Assembly (NCBI GenBank): GCA_013339895.1
Contig: JABACO010000003.1
Coordinates: 14,029,854-14,093,853 of the forward strand
Origin: Ephydatia muelleri
Taxonomy: Eukaryota > Porifera > Demospongiae > Spongillida > Spongillidae
Length of the DNA stretch: 64,000 nucleotides
Reading direction: 5' to 3'
Position numbers and translations under genes: made by a program. The notes beneath the pieces were generated by a model. That model had not been told where the DNA came from. It did no database searches and saw only the letters and a list, made by a program, of their open reading frames with translations. This document shows positions 25,526-37,160 of this stretch, in pieces (position 1 is the stretch's first letter; every line of letters starts with the position of its first letter).

Positions 25526-25674
25526 CAACCCAATTGATAAAAAACTTTTGAAGTCTTTTGCAGGCATTTGTGATCATATCAACACACTCATAGGTCGCAT
25601 CCTGAATCGCCTTTCAAAACACGTGTTCACTCTAGACGATCTGCTACCGACTGCTGTCATAGAGTTCCTTTACC
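25526..25674 (+). pseudogene. Displaced copy of ABCC exon 20 with its upstream intron
   Basis: Plus-strand copy of the ABCC segment at 8630-8775 (minus). It includes the last bases of the preceding exon (CAACCCAATTG), the whole short intron (TTGAAGTCTTTTGCA..., TTTGTGATCATATC, CACTCATAG) and the exon (GRILNRL, SKHVFTLDDLLPTAVIEFL). The donor of the preceding exon has changed from GGTAAAA to GATAAAA, SKD became SKH, and the exon's own donor CTGGTACAG is gone, followed by a stop. Retention of the intron shows a DNA-level duplication, not a retrocopy. Confidence 0.85.
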
Positions 25675-25954
25675 TGACATGAGCACAGTCTTGTGTGCAC
25701 GTCATGATTCTCTTTCTGTCTTTCTTGATTTTAAGTCACATGCTGTTCCACAGATGGAAAAATGAACCCCAGGTGAGACCGTGGCTTCTGTCCTACCAAC
25801 CATGGTTGTATGCGGCTGAAAACTGGGTTGACAATTAGAATATTACGGTATTTATGAAGACATTCCTAATTAAAATTACCAGATGTTTCAAAGCTAAAAA
25901 GTACCCTTCTAATACTTCAAATAAACGCAGAACTGTGTTTCAGACGCCATCGCA

Positions 25955-26175
25955 ACATATGGAGAAATGGCCCATACATAGGCGGTCATCTCAAATTGAA
26001 TTTCAAACACGTTTATAATTTACAATAAATCAGACTGATTGTGAATCTGTGCTTTATAAGATTATACCATTAACCATTCCTAAACTACAATCAAGACAAA
26101 AATTTAATTTCTACCGCGCATAATTTATTCATAAATGAAGTAGTCATTTCGTAATACCTTGCGTCATCATAGAAA
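25955..26175. repeat. Dispersed repeat shared with 55320-55540
   Basis: ATGGCCCATACATAGGCGGTC, ATCAAGACAAAAATTTAATT, GCGCATAATTTATTCATAAATG and a following GCGTCATCAT match the segment at 55320-55540 in the same order and orientation. Non-coding. Confidence 0.7.
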
Positions 26176-26499
26176 AAGGTATAATTTTTAATATTATGTC
26201 GGCTAGCTAGTAGTGGTTAACGGTTATAAACTTTTGTCTGTAACGTAACTTAACTATCAATACAATTTGAATTACAATTATAATTGAACCGATACACAAA
26301 TTAAAATTAACTTATCGGCTTATTGTGCACTGGAGATGTGGAGCGCAACAATTAGGCACAATGATGCATGCAGGGATCGAACTACGTATGCTCTTCATGC
26401 TTTCATCTTCTGAGACGCAGGTGTTATGGTGAGTATACTGTAGTAGCGTAGGGTATGTTCGGCAGTGGGTAGTGTTCGGCCCTATGTGCATATCTTGGA

Positions 26500-26910
26500 A
26501 GGAGTAGATATGGCCTTCTCCCTATACTAGTACAGTTGGCTATCTCTCTATAATGGTGGACATCTCCCTGTACTATAACCAGTGGTAGCCTTCCCCCTTT
26601 TACTCCCGAACCGTAAATTGCCCGTCTCCTTATACTGTTGGTCTTCTTCCTTTATTGTTAGACTGGTGGCCTTCTCCCTGTACTGCTGGTCTTCTCCCTA
26701 TACTTTTCGCCTTGTCTTTATACTTTTGGCCTTATACTGTTGGTCTTCTCCCTATACTGTTCGCCTTCTCCCTATACTGTTGGCCTTCTCCCTATATACT
26801 GTTGGCTTTCTCCCTATACTATTGGCCTTTTCCCTATACTATTGGTCTTCTCCCTATTCTGGTGGCCTTGTTGAGTGTGGATATGGTATACTGTTGGCCT
26901 TCTCCCTGGG
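26500..26910. repeat. 20-bp minisatellite (CCTTCTCCCTATACTGTTGG)
   Basis: About 18 imperfect copies of CCTTCTCCCTATACTGTTGG. Variants change one or two bases (TGGT, TTCG, ACTATT). One stray unit recurs at 28683. It sits directly upstream of the usherin-like fragment. Confidence 0.9.
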
Positions 26911-26977
26911 TTATTCAAATTAGGGGCAAACCAGGGGGTGGATAGGGGGTGGGAGTGGTAAATCCCTGCCCTGTCCA

Positions 26978-28245
26978 ATGTATATGGACTACAACTGTTT
27001 TCAGCGTACATACTGGTACAGGCCTGCACATCTGGTGGGTGTGGCCAAAGCAACTCCAGCAGCTTGAAGACATTACAAGCCATGCCCACATCCCAGGCTG
27101 CTCCCAATGTTACTGCTCTGAACGCTGTGACTGCACTGTCGGCCTGCTGATCCAGTACATATGATGTGTGGGATGGGGGGGGGGGGGGGGGGGGGGGGCA
27201 ACTTTCTTGGGGAAACCCCACCCTTTGGAAGTGTTTGATCTCTGATTATTATATATACCCCAACCCCGATTCACGACTTTGTATTTGTAGCCCCGCTCAC
27301 GCCGCATGCTGTGTAATTAATGTAGGTGCCACACCCCCTGTATTGCAATGAAAATCAATGTGAGGCACGTGTGTGTGTGTGTGTGTGAACATATGTATTC
27401 ATGCATACTCACATTCACACACACAAGCAGCATTTGCATGCATGTGTGCCATGTGCACATGATGTGTGTGTGGGTTATGTGTTATGTGTTCAATTATATT
27501 CAACAAAGCCCCAAGTGGTCATTGACAACCACTTTGTATCTTTCTCACACCCTTAGCACCTGTGGGCCAAGCTCCCCCCTCATCCTCAATACCAATTCCT
27601 CTTCCATGTCCCTCCAATGGAATGCTTCCCTCCAACCCGACTATGTCATCACCGCCTACACCTTGCACCATCGAGTTCCCAGCCTTAAGTCCCAGTCAGA
27701 GATGTGGGCACCTCCTTCGACGGTAGGGGCCTGGCTACATTCAGTGGGCACATGTTCCTTTGTGGTTTTATTAACCAGGCCACAGTCCAGTTCCATACCT
27801 ACAACCCCAGCGGCATTCTCTTCTACCAGATCAACAGTGTAATGACTGACATCCTGGAGGTGAAGCTTCATGGCGGGTTGCCATGGTTAATGTTTGCTCA
27901 ATGTGGGCTCTGGACCAGCTGTCGTTGGATCCAACAGTACCAGAACCTTCAACGATGGTCAGTGGCACACTGTGAGCTTCAGAACTCATCGGTCATGTGG
28001 AGCTTGTACGTCGGTGCGAGTGTTGTGCAGTCCCCTCCTGTAACCTCTGTGATGGCCAGGGGTACGTGGTACTGTTTGAGCAGGCCTCCAATACCTTCTA
28101 CGTCACCGTGGATACGGTGCATGCAGCGGCCATCACTGCCGTGATTGTCCCACTGCTGACCATGAAAGTCTACTTTGAGGGATTTCCCAGCACGTCGAGC
28201 AAATATGGCATTGCAACCCCTTACAGCATGTGTCTTATCCCCTCC
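26978..28245 (+). pseudogene. Usherin-like FN3 / FN3 / laminin-G fragment, frame-broken
   Basis: Three pieces in sequence. (1) 26978-27153: YGLQLFSAYILVQACTS, GGCGQSNSSSLKTLQAMP and SQAAPNVTALNAV, the end of one FN3 domain and start of the next. (2) 27560-27710: NTNSSSMSLQWNASLQP and DYVITAYTLHH, FN3 B-C strands. (3) 27704-28245: GTSFDGRGLATFSGHMF, ATVQFHTYNPSGILFYQ, then in a second frame VAMVNV and GSGPAVVGSNSTR, FNDGQWHTVSFRTHR, and MKVYFEGFPS: a laminin G domain. FN3 arrays joined to LamG of this kind are typical of usherin (USH2A) relatives, large membrane/ECM proteins. Repeated one-base frame changes and a poly-G tract between pieces 1 and 2 suggest decay, though sequence errors in G/C runs could mimic this. 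Confidence 0.6.
27174..27199. repeat. Poly-G tract
   Basis: About 26 G, followed by GCAACTTTCTTGGGG, the same junction (G-tract then GCAACTT) as at 23281 and 23490. Confidence 0.95.
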
Positions 28246-28887
28246 TGAATGGTACCTGTTGTTGTGTTGGACAGGTCCTCCAGTCACACCCGCAGGCACT
28301 GCACTCCAATTGGAATGTGGTGTTGGGCGTCATCAGTGCTGCAGCCAGCCTGCCCAGGTACATTGTGTACACTTCAATCACTTAGTTTGTGTTCCATCTT
28401 TCTTTGCTCTTATCCCTCTCTCCTCCCTTTCTTTCTCTCCTGTCTCACCTACTCCCTCCCTCCCTCACTCACTTTCTCCCTCCCTCCCTCCCTCACTCCC
28501 TCTCTCCTGTCCTCCTGTAGTCATGTACATGTACACCAGCAGGGACATATGTGACAAATTACACATACCATTTATCCTCCCTGTACTGACTTGTTGGAGT
28601 CATGAATGTTTGGGGCAGTATGCTCCACTAGCAGAGAGGAGAGTTGTAGGAGAAGGGAGTAGTGTAGCCATGTACTATTACTGTTGGCCTTCTATACTCC
28701 CTAGGTACTGTTGTTTATGTTGGCCTTGGGGCCTGACCGCTACCACAAAACCCACAAGGGCAGTCCAAGGTGTACACAACCATTGTCCTGGCTAAAATGA
28801 ATACGCATCTTGTGAGCTGTGTATACTGACCTTCACTTGATTGGCAGATAGTGTGGCAGATACCTTTACATGGATTTCTTGTGAAGG

Positions 28888-29019
<132 letters not shown>

Positions 29020-29246
29020 GTAATGCCTGTGGTTGTCTTATCTCACATCCATGGGAGGAGCTACACCTCTATGTAATGGGCTTTATCTGTGTACATGTAC
29101 TGTAGGCACAAGTGCTTCCATACACTCTTTGACTATGGGTTGATGTCGAATTAAAATGTAATGTGCTCTTCCCTAGACCCTATGGAGGAGCTTACAGCCG
29201 CTCCCCCATACCCCAGCTGGAGCAGGACGTGGGCATGGGTCATTTT

Positions 29247-29272
29247 CCCCCCCCCCCCCCCCCCCCCCCCCT
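29247..29272. repeat. Poly-C tract
   Basis: About 25 C. Preceded by a possible exon-like segment (29176-29215, after TTCCCTAG) that I could not assign to any family. Confidence 0.95.
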
Positions 29273-29274
29273 CC

Positions 29275-30344
29275 CCACAAACTGGAAATCCTGGATCCAT
29301 CACTGAAATTGAATTATACTCTCTTGTCAGGATCAGCTGAACAGGATGCCCTTACAATGAAAGAGTCACCTCTCAAAAACGTGATACCGTCCTTCCTAAG
29401 GCCACACCCATCGTGGGGGTGGTTGCAAATGACAAACAGTTTTTGCTGCCTCTATCTTTTGTTTTCTGTATCAGTCCCTGCACCATCATCTTTTATTAAA
29501 ATGCTTGACCCTTGCACCCACAACGTACATGTATTACATGTATGTGCTTGTTTACTCATTGTTACTTATATGTGATTCAATGGCTGAGCACTGGACAACA
29601 TCACCACCCTGTTTACAGGTAGTAGCGCCAGGGCACAAAGAACATGGGGAGCCGCTAGCCGTGTCCATCCCTAGCCACCATTGGATGGAGAATTACAGTT
29701 CATTGGGTTCGAAGTTCAGTCAAGACTAGGAGGTGTGACCAGTAGCCAGGATGCAGCATGAGGTGCTGACACAGAGAGCAGCTGAGCCTTGTCAGCAGGT
29801 GATGATGCTTTCAACAACAATGAGAACTGGGTCCTCTAGTTTCTTTGACAGTACCCTTTGGTGGACGGGTGAGGCTGTGATAGCATCCACAGATATTACT
29901 TCAAACAGGGAGATTATGCCTTATATTTGTGTCCCATAAAACAACATCACTCCTAACAAGATCTTTTTATCACCTTCGGAAGCACTTCATTACTTAAAAC
30001 AAAAGCTTACATATAATTAAGTGGCCAGAAAGCAATAGGCCTGTGGTGAAGTACTGAAATGACTACAATTAAGCACACACTAATGTATCATTAACTCCAA
30101 TACTCCTAAATCAAAGTTCAACTTGACTGTGACCTATTTTACATCTGCAGCACTCTTTCAGGCGGGAGCATGCCGAATAGTTCAAGAGAGCTGACACTGA
30201 ATCACCAACATAGCTACACACATGGTTCTTCCATCAGTGAGTCTCTACAAGGCTGAGAAGGCATGAAGGTCAAGAACATAGAATTTTCATGTACATAAAA
30301 CACATACATACATGTACCACATACATGTATGCACACATGTTTAT
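29275..30344. other. No gene recognised
   Basis: About 1.07 kb. Several 60-90 codon frames exist but none shows domain motifs, a start in good context or splice-consistent neighbours. It could contain decayed 3' exons of the usherin-like gene; I cannot show it. Confidence 0.4.
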
Positions 30345-30922
30345 ATATATGGGACAGTTTCCACAAAATTGCCCCTCAAAATTCCCTTGCGTTTGAATCG
30401 CTATAACTTCCAAGCGGTTAAGGCTATTGACTTCTTATTCTCAACACTTCATACTACACCATTTCTGTATGGTGAAATACGTTTTGGGGTATTGCAATGT
30501 ATGATCAATACCCCACTAGGTTCAAACCCGCCAAATACCTTTCGGTTCTCCTGTAATCAAATCGCTTTTAAAATTCGGTTTGTGGGTACAGAGGTTCTTG
30601 TATGTATCACGGCAAATTGTGTCCCGCCATATCAAGCGGGAAAATGTAGGGACCTCTCTATTTACAAACCGAATTTGAAGCGATTTAATTACTCCTACCG
30701 AAAGTTATGGTAGGTTTGAACCCGGTGGGGTATTGGATGTTGCGATACTTGCACAGTCAAGTGCAAGGCCCCCAAAATGTATGAAGTGTTGAAAATAGGA
30801 AGTCGATAGCTTTAATGATTCGGAAGTTATAATGATTCAAACACAAAGAATTTTTATAACATTTAATACAGTCATGTATTATATATATGCGATGGGCCGT
30901 TTTCGTGGAAACTGTCCCATAT
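30345..30922. mobile_element. Foldback element copy D, best preserved
   Basis: Ends are clear inverted repeats: TATATATGGGACAGTTTCCA at 30345 and TGGAAACTGTCCCATATA at 30906-30922. Arms continue inward: GAATCGCTATAACTTCCAAG versus ATTCGGAAGTTATAATGATTC, GACTTCTTATTCTCAACACT versus AGTGTTGAAAATAGGAAGTC, TTCAAACCCG versus GGTTTGAACCCG, and a CCCGCCATATCAAGCGGG hairpin at the centre. About 575 bp, non-coding. Flanked by TA-rich sequence, compatible with a TA target site. Confidence 0.8.
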
Positions 30923-31196
30923 ACATGTACATACACATATGGGGCAGAGAAAACATGGTAGTTTTCAAATGTTATAGTTGACACAAATCTTAAGCACCTC
31001 AACTTAAAGTCGGACTAACTGTTGCAAAGTTAAAAGTGTGGAATCTTTAATAAGTCAATGGGAAAGGTCAATAAAGTGCGTACCGCAAGTGTATGACTGC
31101 TATAATGTGCTATTGCACCGTTTGTACCAGACTTTACCATACATGTAGATAGTTAAGAGATCTATGACGTAACCTCACTATGTATAAGCTCTTATC

Positions 31197-31453
31197 AGGC
31201 CCATAGCCAGGGGGGGATCCCCCCCCTCCCCCGTTCGATGCTTGAGTTCCGCCTCTTCTAGTTATGGTACATATAAAAATGCATTAGGCCCGAAGGTGTC
31301 TCCCTTTTCGTATTTGGCCCGCTAAACGCGAGGGGAACCTGACGGACTTCCCCCCACCGCTCTCGTATTTGGGCCCCCGGATAAATGCTTTCAGAAGTAT
31401 TAATCGATTCCCCCCCCCTCCCCGCCTAACTTCCTAGCTACGGGCCTGCATGC
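31197..31453. mobile_element. MITE with AGGCCCGTAGC-type ends and G/C-rich arms
   Basis: Left end CAGGCCCATAGCCAGGGGGG is mirrored by CCCCCCCTCCCCGCCTAAC and CTAGCTACGGGCCTG at the right. Inside, GTATTTGGCCCGC and GTATTTGGGCCCCC repeat directly. About 255 bp, no coding content. Ends of this form are widespread on small DNA elements in marine invertebrates. Confidence 0.6.
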
Positions 31454-33437
31454 TTATTTGTACTAACGCTCCGGTATAGTACAGTTACACAACCATTCAA
31501 CCATTTAGCCTATTACGGACGTAGCTACTGTAATCATGTACGTGTCACATTCATGCTAACCTAGGACTCTGAGACTTGCAAGATGCTTCCGTCAAAAGAC
31601 TGGTTGGTTGTCATGCCCAGGCACTCCTGTGTCGATTCTATAAGTGGCAAACTCCTCTGTGTAATCGCCACCTCCGTCTTTGCAACATATAATCCCAATT
31701 AGTGCCCACTCTTACAAGGGGTCATGCTAAGTCAGTGTACATATTGGTCATTAATACAACATCAAAAAAACAACCAGGTCTGGGCACGGCTGACTGACGA
31801 TAGGGTGGCACGTGATGATCGTGGTAGGCACATTGAATGTGGGGTGTATCTCACTAACCATTCAAGGGAAGTGCGATTTGAATGCCCTAAGCTCTGAAAA
31901 AATAATGATAAATAAGTTCATTGATTACTCTCATGTAATCCGTGAGCAGGTAAGGAAAATGTCATTTGGTTTGGAAACTATTGATGACTGAATAAGGAAA
32001 TGAGAAAAAATGAATGGACATTGGAAACCTTGCATAATTAATGTGGAAGTGCGGATATAGGTACTTAAGTTGCGAAAAACTACACAAAATATGTCAACTA
32101 GTCCCCACATTGCAAATCCGAGAGCAGCTAGTCAATATTTGTTTTTTTTCTGCAGTTAGCTGCAGTTTTCTGAATGCGTCCATACTTTTCTATGGACATT
32201 GAATTACGCAATGACCGAATACCGCGTATTCCTTTTGACCGCCAATTTCTCGATATGACATGCCTTTATGTACCACTATCACGCATAATGTTAATCCATA
32301 TGAAATGTTATTCGTGCCAAAATTATCGCAACGTCCTCTGTAGAAACACCGCAACACCACAAGACCACAGCGTTGTGTGCTCGTGCGTGCTGCGGGAATT
32401 TCTGACTTACCGCATATCCATTAATACATATCTGACCACAGCCTGTGCTGCGCACATCTTACTGCATATCCGACGTATGTTATTAATTCATTCTAACTTT
32501 GCCTAATAATATTAAACAAATATTCCCAAGGTATGTTTATAGTGCTCTACAAAGAGAATATGCAACAGTTTTAGAACTTGCGTGTCTACTTTCAGATCAT
32601 CGATACCAGCATGGAATGTTTTAATTATGAAACATAAGTTTCAGCTACGGTTACTAGTACTGTCCTTTTTTTGCGCTAAAGAATGCTATTTCTGGTAAGG
32701 AAAGACCACCCCTCTTTTCCCATATTTCCAATCCAGCTCTGTGCTGCCATCTCCTTCTGATACCGGGTTTTATTTCTCGCAGCTACCATTGATATCGAAG
32801 GATCTTACCAGGTTGTGGTGACGGTACAGCCGCATTATTCGAATAGGCCTACCACTCGTCCGTCTCCACGCTTCTGGCACCATGGAACGGAAACCAACAG
32901 TTTCTACTAGTCATACCTGACATTATTCATTCGGTCTGCCATTGTTCACTGTCTATAGTCCCTACTGAAGGCGACTCTGTGAACAAATGAGGGGGTAACC
33001 GCAGGGGCTTACTTCACAGCAATTTGCTCTCCCTACTGCCTCCTCTATCTGTCTCCCTTCCCTTTCCTTCGCTCACTACCTCCTTAGATCCATTGCAGTC
33101 CTCTGTACTAACCACACTGATGTCATTCTAAGGGCTCCTGCATTTCACCCTTATGGCAGTCAGCAGTACCCGTCAAGAACTGCTCCCAAGCTTGTGTATA
33201 GTGGAGCACCAACAGCTGCAGGCTCTTCACAATGAGTCTTGTCAGCAGCTGGTTGGCACCAGATACTTGGGTCAGTATGCCAATGCAGCTATCCACAACA
33301 GATGTATGACATATCACACGATGCCAGAGGGAAGGAGAACTTGATCAGCAGGTGAGCCAAACAAATAGATTACAAAAATTCCCTCCTCTTTTTCTTCCCA
33401 CCTTCCCTCCTCACCTTCTATGCTCCCCTAATCCCAG
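31454..33437. other. No gene recognised
   Basis: About 2 kb. One stretch at 33100-33352 (HPYGSQQYPSRTAPKLVYSG-like, followed by CAGCAG/GTGAGCC at 33350) looks exon-like and proline/glutamine-rich but the frame has stops and no family could be named. The rest is featureless AT-rich sequence. Confidence 0.35.
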
Positions 33438-33439
33438 GG

Positions 33440-33441
33440 CT

Positions 33442-33479
<38 letters not shown>

Positions 33480-33490
33480 GGGGGGTTGAA
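33440..33490. repeat. Poly-G tract
   Basis: About 37 G, one A, then six more G. Followed by TTGAAGGGGTCAAAAACTCC, a small inverted motif also hinted at after the tract at 451. Confidence 0.95.
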
Positions 33491-33999
33491 GGGGTCAAAA
33501 ACTCCCCTTCCATAATGAAGGTCACAAGTGACGTGACCCGCTATGTTCCAATAATGAATTGTTATTAGGCGCATGTTTTCAATGGTACTACTGACTGTTT
33601 TAATAGTACAATTTGTCTGCATTTAGAATAGGGTCCACAGCAATTCGGCCGTCCGCACGCGGGTGATTACAAACTACGTATTCAGTCATGCATCCGTGCA
33701 TATCACAAAGCGTGCACTCACGATTAACGTAGTCCCATTATTTTTAAAACTTCACCGCCCAATCCTGTACGGGAATATCATTAAACGGCCATTTAACCCT
33801 CTCCTCACGTATGATTGAATTTGAATTCGAATACCTCTTTTAAGTTTACAACACGCCGAGGCTACAGCTGCAGTAGAGGACAGGTCCTACGAATTTTTAA
33901 TTAAGGTATGTGAGGTCAAAAAAAGCTAGTTTTCTAATGCCTGAAACCGAAAACAATGTGCACTCGTTGTCGCTCAGGGGTCAGAACAAGGCTATAGCT

Positions 34000-35200
34000 A
34001 GTTGTATGTACTCACATTGGTCTGAGGCCTCACCACAGTGGTCTTCTTAGGGTGATGTGATTCGGAAGGGTGTGGCTATCTTCGGTGAGTAATTTGTCTC
34101 TAGATCTAATAATGGTATACACACGGAAATGTGTATCACTCAGCACATTCATAGATGTCTAAATAATCTATGGTACATTTCATTGTATGTGACACAAGGT
34201 TTGTCCAGTAAGCTTCACATTGGTATGAGACATCACCTCAATGGTTTCTGAGGGTCACGTGATTCTGAAGGGTGTGGCTATCTCAGGTGAGTCGTTTTTC
34301 ACTAATAATGGTATACTACTGACGTGAGTATCACTACATTTCATTGTATGTGACACAAGGTTTGTCCAGTAAGCTTCACATTGGTATGAGACATCGCCCC
34401 AATGGTCTTCTGAGGGTCACGTGATTCTGAAGGGTGTGGCTATCAGGTGAGTCGTTTGTTACTAATAATAGTATACATACTAACTACATTTCATTGTATG
34501 TGACACAAGGTTTGTCCAGTAAGCTTCACATTGGTATGAGACATCACCCCAATGGTCTTCTGAGGGTCACGTGATTCTGAAGGGTGTGGCTATCATGTGA
34601 GTCGTTTGTCACTAATAATGATATACATACTATCACTACATTTCATTGAATGTGACACAAGGTTTGTCCAGTAAGCTTCACATTGGTATGAGACATCGCC
34701 CCAATGGTCTTCTGAGGGTCACGTGATTCTGAAGGGTGTGGCTATCAGGTGAGTCGTTTGTTACTAATAATAGTATACATACTGACGTGAGTATCACTAC
34801 ATTTCATTGTATGTGACACACGGTTTGTCCAGTAAGTTTCACATTGGTATGAGACATCACTCCAATGGTCTTCTGAGGGTCACGTGATTCTGAAGGGTGT
34901 GGCTATCAGGTGAGTCATTTGTCACTAATAATGATATACATACTGACGTGAGTATCACTACATTTCATTGTATGTGACACAAGGTTTGTCCAGTAAGCTT
35001 CACATTGGTATGAGACATCGCCCCAATGGTCTTCTGAGGGTCACGTGATTCTGAAGGGTGTGGCCATCTCAGGTGAGTCGTTTGTCACTAATAATGGTAT
35101 GCATACTGACGTGAGTATCACTACTTTTCATTGTATGTGACACAAGGTTTGTCCAGTAAGCTTCACATTGGTATGAGACATCACCCCACTGGTCTTCTAA
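34000..35200. repeat. Satellite array, ~155-bp unit, about seven to eight copies
   Basis: Unit core: CATTTCATTGTATGTGACAC, AAGGTTTGTCCAGTAAGCTT, CACATTGGTATGAGACATC, AATGGTCTTCTGAGGGTCAC, GTGATTCTGAAGGGTGTGGC, TATCAGGTGAGTCGTTTGTC, ACTAATAATGGTATACATAC, TGACGTGAGTATCAC. The first copy (34007-34140) is diverged, the last is cut after CACATTGG. Each unit carries a GGTCACGTGATTC E-box-like palindrome and a CAGGTGAGT splice-donor-like string. All units have stops in every frame, so not coding. Confidence 0.92.
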
Positions 35201-35871
35201 TGACCTATGCAGCACTCACTGGAAATGCATCAAGAATCTTTTCACCTATCAGAGTCATGTTAATGAATAGTTTTTCATATTGTTGACTTGATTCTGAGTA
35301 CAGTGCTACACAAGTATATAACCACACACAATTACACACAAAATTCATCCACCTGCTGCACAAGGTGTAAGAACGACTCAGAATGGTACGAGCATTAGCT
35401 GAGGCGACCAAAGCGGTCAGTCAAAGCCTTGGTTTTTTTTAATGAAGAAATGCACTTTTATAAATTTCTTGGACGATGGTTTATGCTTCAGCTTGCCCTG
35501 GAGACTATATTGTATGTTCTGCTGCGTGATGTTACTTATTGTATGCATCGTGTAAAGAGGCGGGGCACGCAAACAATCTATCGCTAGAATGTACCTCGTT
35601 CTCTCGGTGTCTTCTTTGGTGCCATCCATAAATTACGTCACTTCCAAGGGTCCCCAGCATGCAGGGTGGTAGCAGCCAGTGTGACGATGTATACATGAAG
35701 CATACATCAGTATAAGAGGGGTCCATATAGGTGACGTAATTTATGAACGGCCGCTTGTCATATTATTTATACAAAGGCTCAGGATTCCAAATCCAACCTC
35801 CCATTATGGAAATGTCTTTCAGAATGCCTCACGCTCTCAGCAGGCGAGGTCTGCAATCGCCATGTCATTGT

Positions 35872-35905
35872 ATGATGTTTTACTAATATATTAGTAAAAC
35901 ATCAT
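35872..35905. repeat. Perfect 34-bp palindrome
   Basis: The 17-base half ATGATGTTTTACTAATA is followed immediately by its exact reverse complement. No spacer, no mismatch. It lies about 30 bp from two CACGTG motifs. Confidence 0.97.
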
Positions 35906-35924
35906 GACGACGCATGCGGTATGC

Positions 35925-36545
35925 ATAGCAGCCACGTGAATCACGTGATGATTATTTTCGTCTCGCGTCGGTAAGTATGGCTCCACAGAATGTTTATTTT
36001 GATAGGATGTATGACCGCTGTGGAACACTACATCTTCCACTGTAAGTCAGAGAGGTGCCATTTTATTCCAAAATCGTCAAACGAAAGCCAGGTGAGTTAC
36101 CTTTCGTTTTGAATTGAAGGCTTTGCTTGTCAGGAAATTGTGTATTGGGATAACGTTCTGCGAAGCAATTCAGGCAGGTTGTAGGTTAGAAAGAACGGCC
36201 GGCTACGCTACACAGCGAGGTAAGCTGTCAATTACGTGTATTTGTGTGGCACTTTGTTTGCATGCTTCCAAGGCGTAACGTCGGGAACAGAATAATGGTG
36301 TTCTCTACTGCATTATGGCAGAAATGTTGGATTCCTTGATCTACCTGAAACATCCTGGCTGAACAAGAGCGCTTAAACGTACGTGATGTAACAGCACCTC
36401 GTTATTGTTACCCTTTTCCTTTCGCTCAAATGGCGGTGTATTCTACGTGCATTCGGGTTGACAGCAGTGAACTATTCTAAAGAAAGACCTGTGTTGTGGA
36501 AGTCAGATGTTACAACGTCACCATCAACTGCTGGGAGGTAAGGCC
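35925..36545 (+). promoter_or_regulatory. Probable promoter and 5' non-coding exon region
   Basis: Two CACGTG E-boxes nine bases apart (35933-35938, 35942-35947) inside CCACGTGAATCACGTGATG, followed by a CG-rich stretch and four good splice donors: TCG/GTAAGTATG (35971), CAG/GTGAGTTAC (36090), GAG/GTAAGCTG (36219) and GAG/GTAAGGCC (36538). No coding sequence in between. This is what alternative first, untranslated exons look like; the matching acceptor is at 37160. Inference from motifs only. Confidence 0.4.
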
Positions 36546-37160
36546 ATTTTTTGGTAAAAGTGTTGATTCAGTTATGCTTTCTTTTCTACGAACAGGTTTG
36601 TTCTCTTATCAACTTTCTATGTTTCATATTTGTAAACTTGAAACATTAAATTTTTTGACTATGTGATCAATAACCTGAGAAATAATGATAGTATTAACTA
36701 GTATATTTAACTTTCCTTACGTCATACGATAGTTCTATATTGCGCGTACACGGTAGGTTCCTCGGTCACGTACAAAATTGCACGTTCGCGCGCGACGTTG
36801 CTCTCGAATTACCCCGTGCGCATACAAATGATCCTCCGGGACCGAGAAATCATTCGTATGAAATCGGTCCACTCACGATTTCGAGAGCACATGGCGCGCA
36901 AAATTCGGAAGCACGCTCTTCCGGGTGATATTGCGTGCTGTCACGGGCCCGGAATCAAAGCCCTGAATTGCTGTGGTCCCTCTAAGTATATGTATTGTGC
37001 TGTACTTTACACACACACATCCGACCCCCTCACCCCTCGTAAATCTTGCTACGGCCCTGTATCCTCCTCCCCCTTCTCTCCTTCCTCTATCCCTCCTGCT
37101 TTGCTGGTGAACAGCCTCGTAACAGTATATATCACTCTTCTCTCTTCCTCCATACCTCAG

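Noticed and set aside
26330-26420. tRNA or tRNA-derived SINE (minus strand, GTTCGATCCCTGC B-box-like)
   Set aside because: No convincing A-box, anticodon stem or acceptor stem could be paired; a single B-box-like word is not enough.
26582-26945. Leu/Tyr/Trp-rich membrane protein frames
   Set aside because: They are two frames of the 20-bp minisatellite.
34000-35200. CRISPR-like array
   Set aside because: Units are ~155 bp with near-continuous similarity, no short repeat/unique spacer alternation, and the DNA is eukaryotic.
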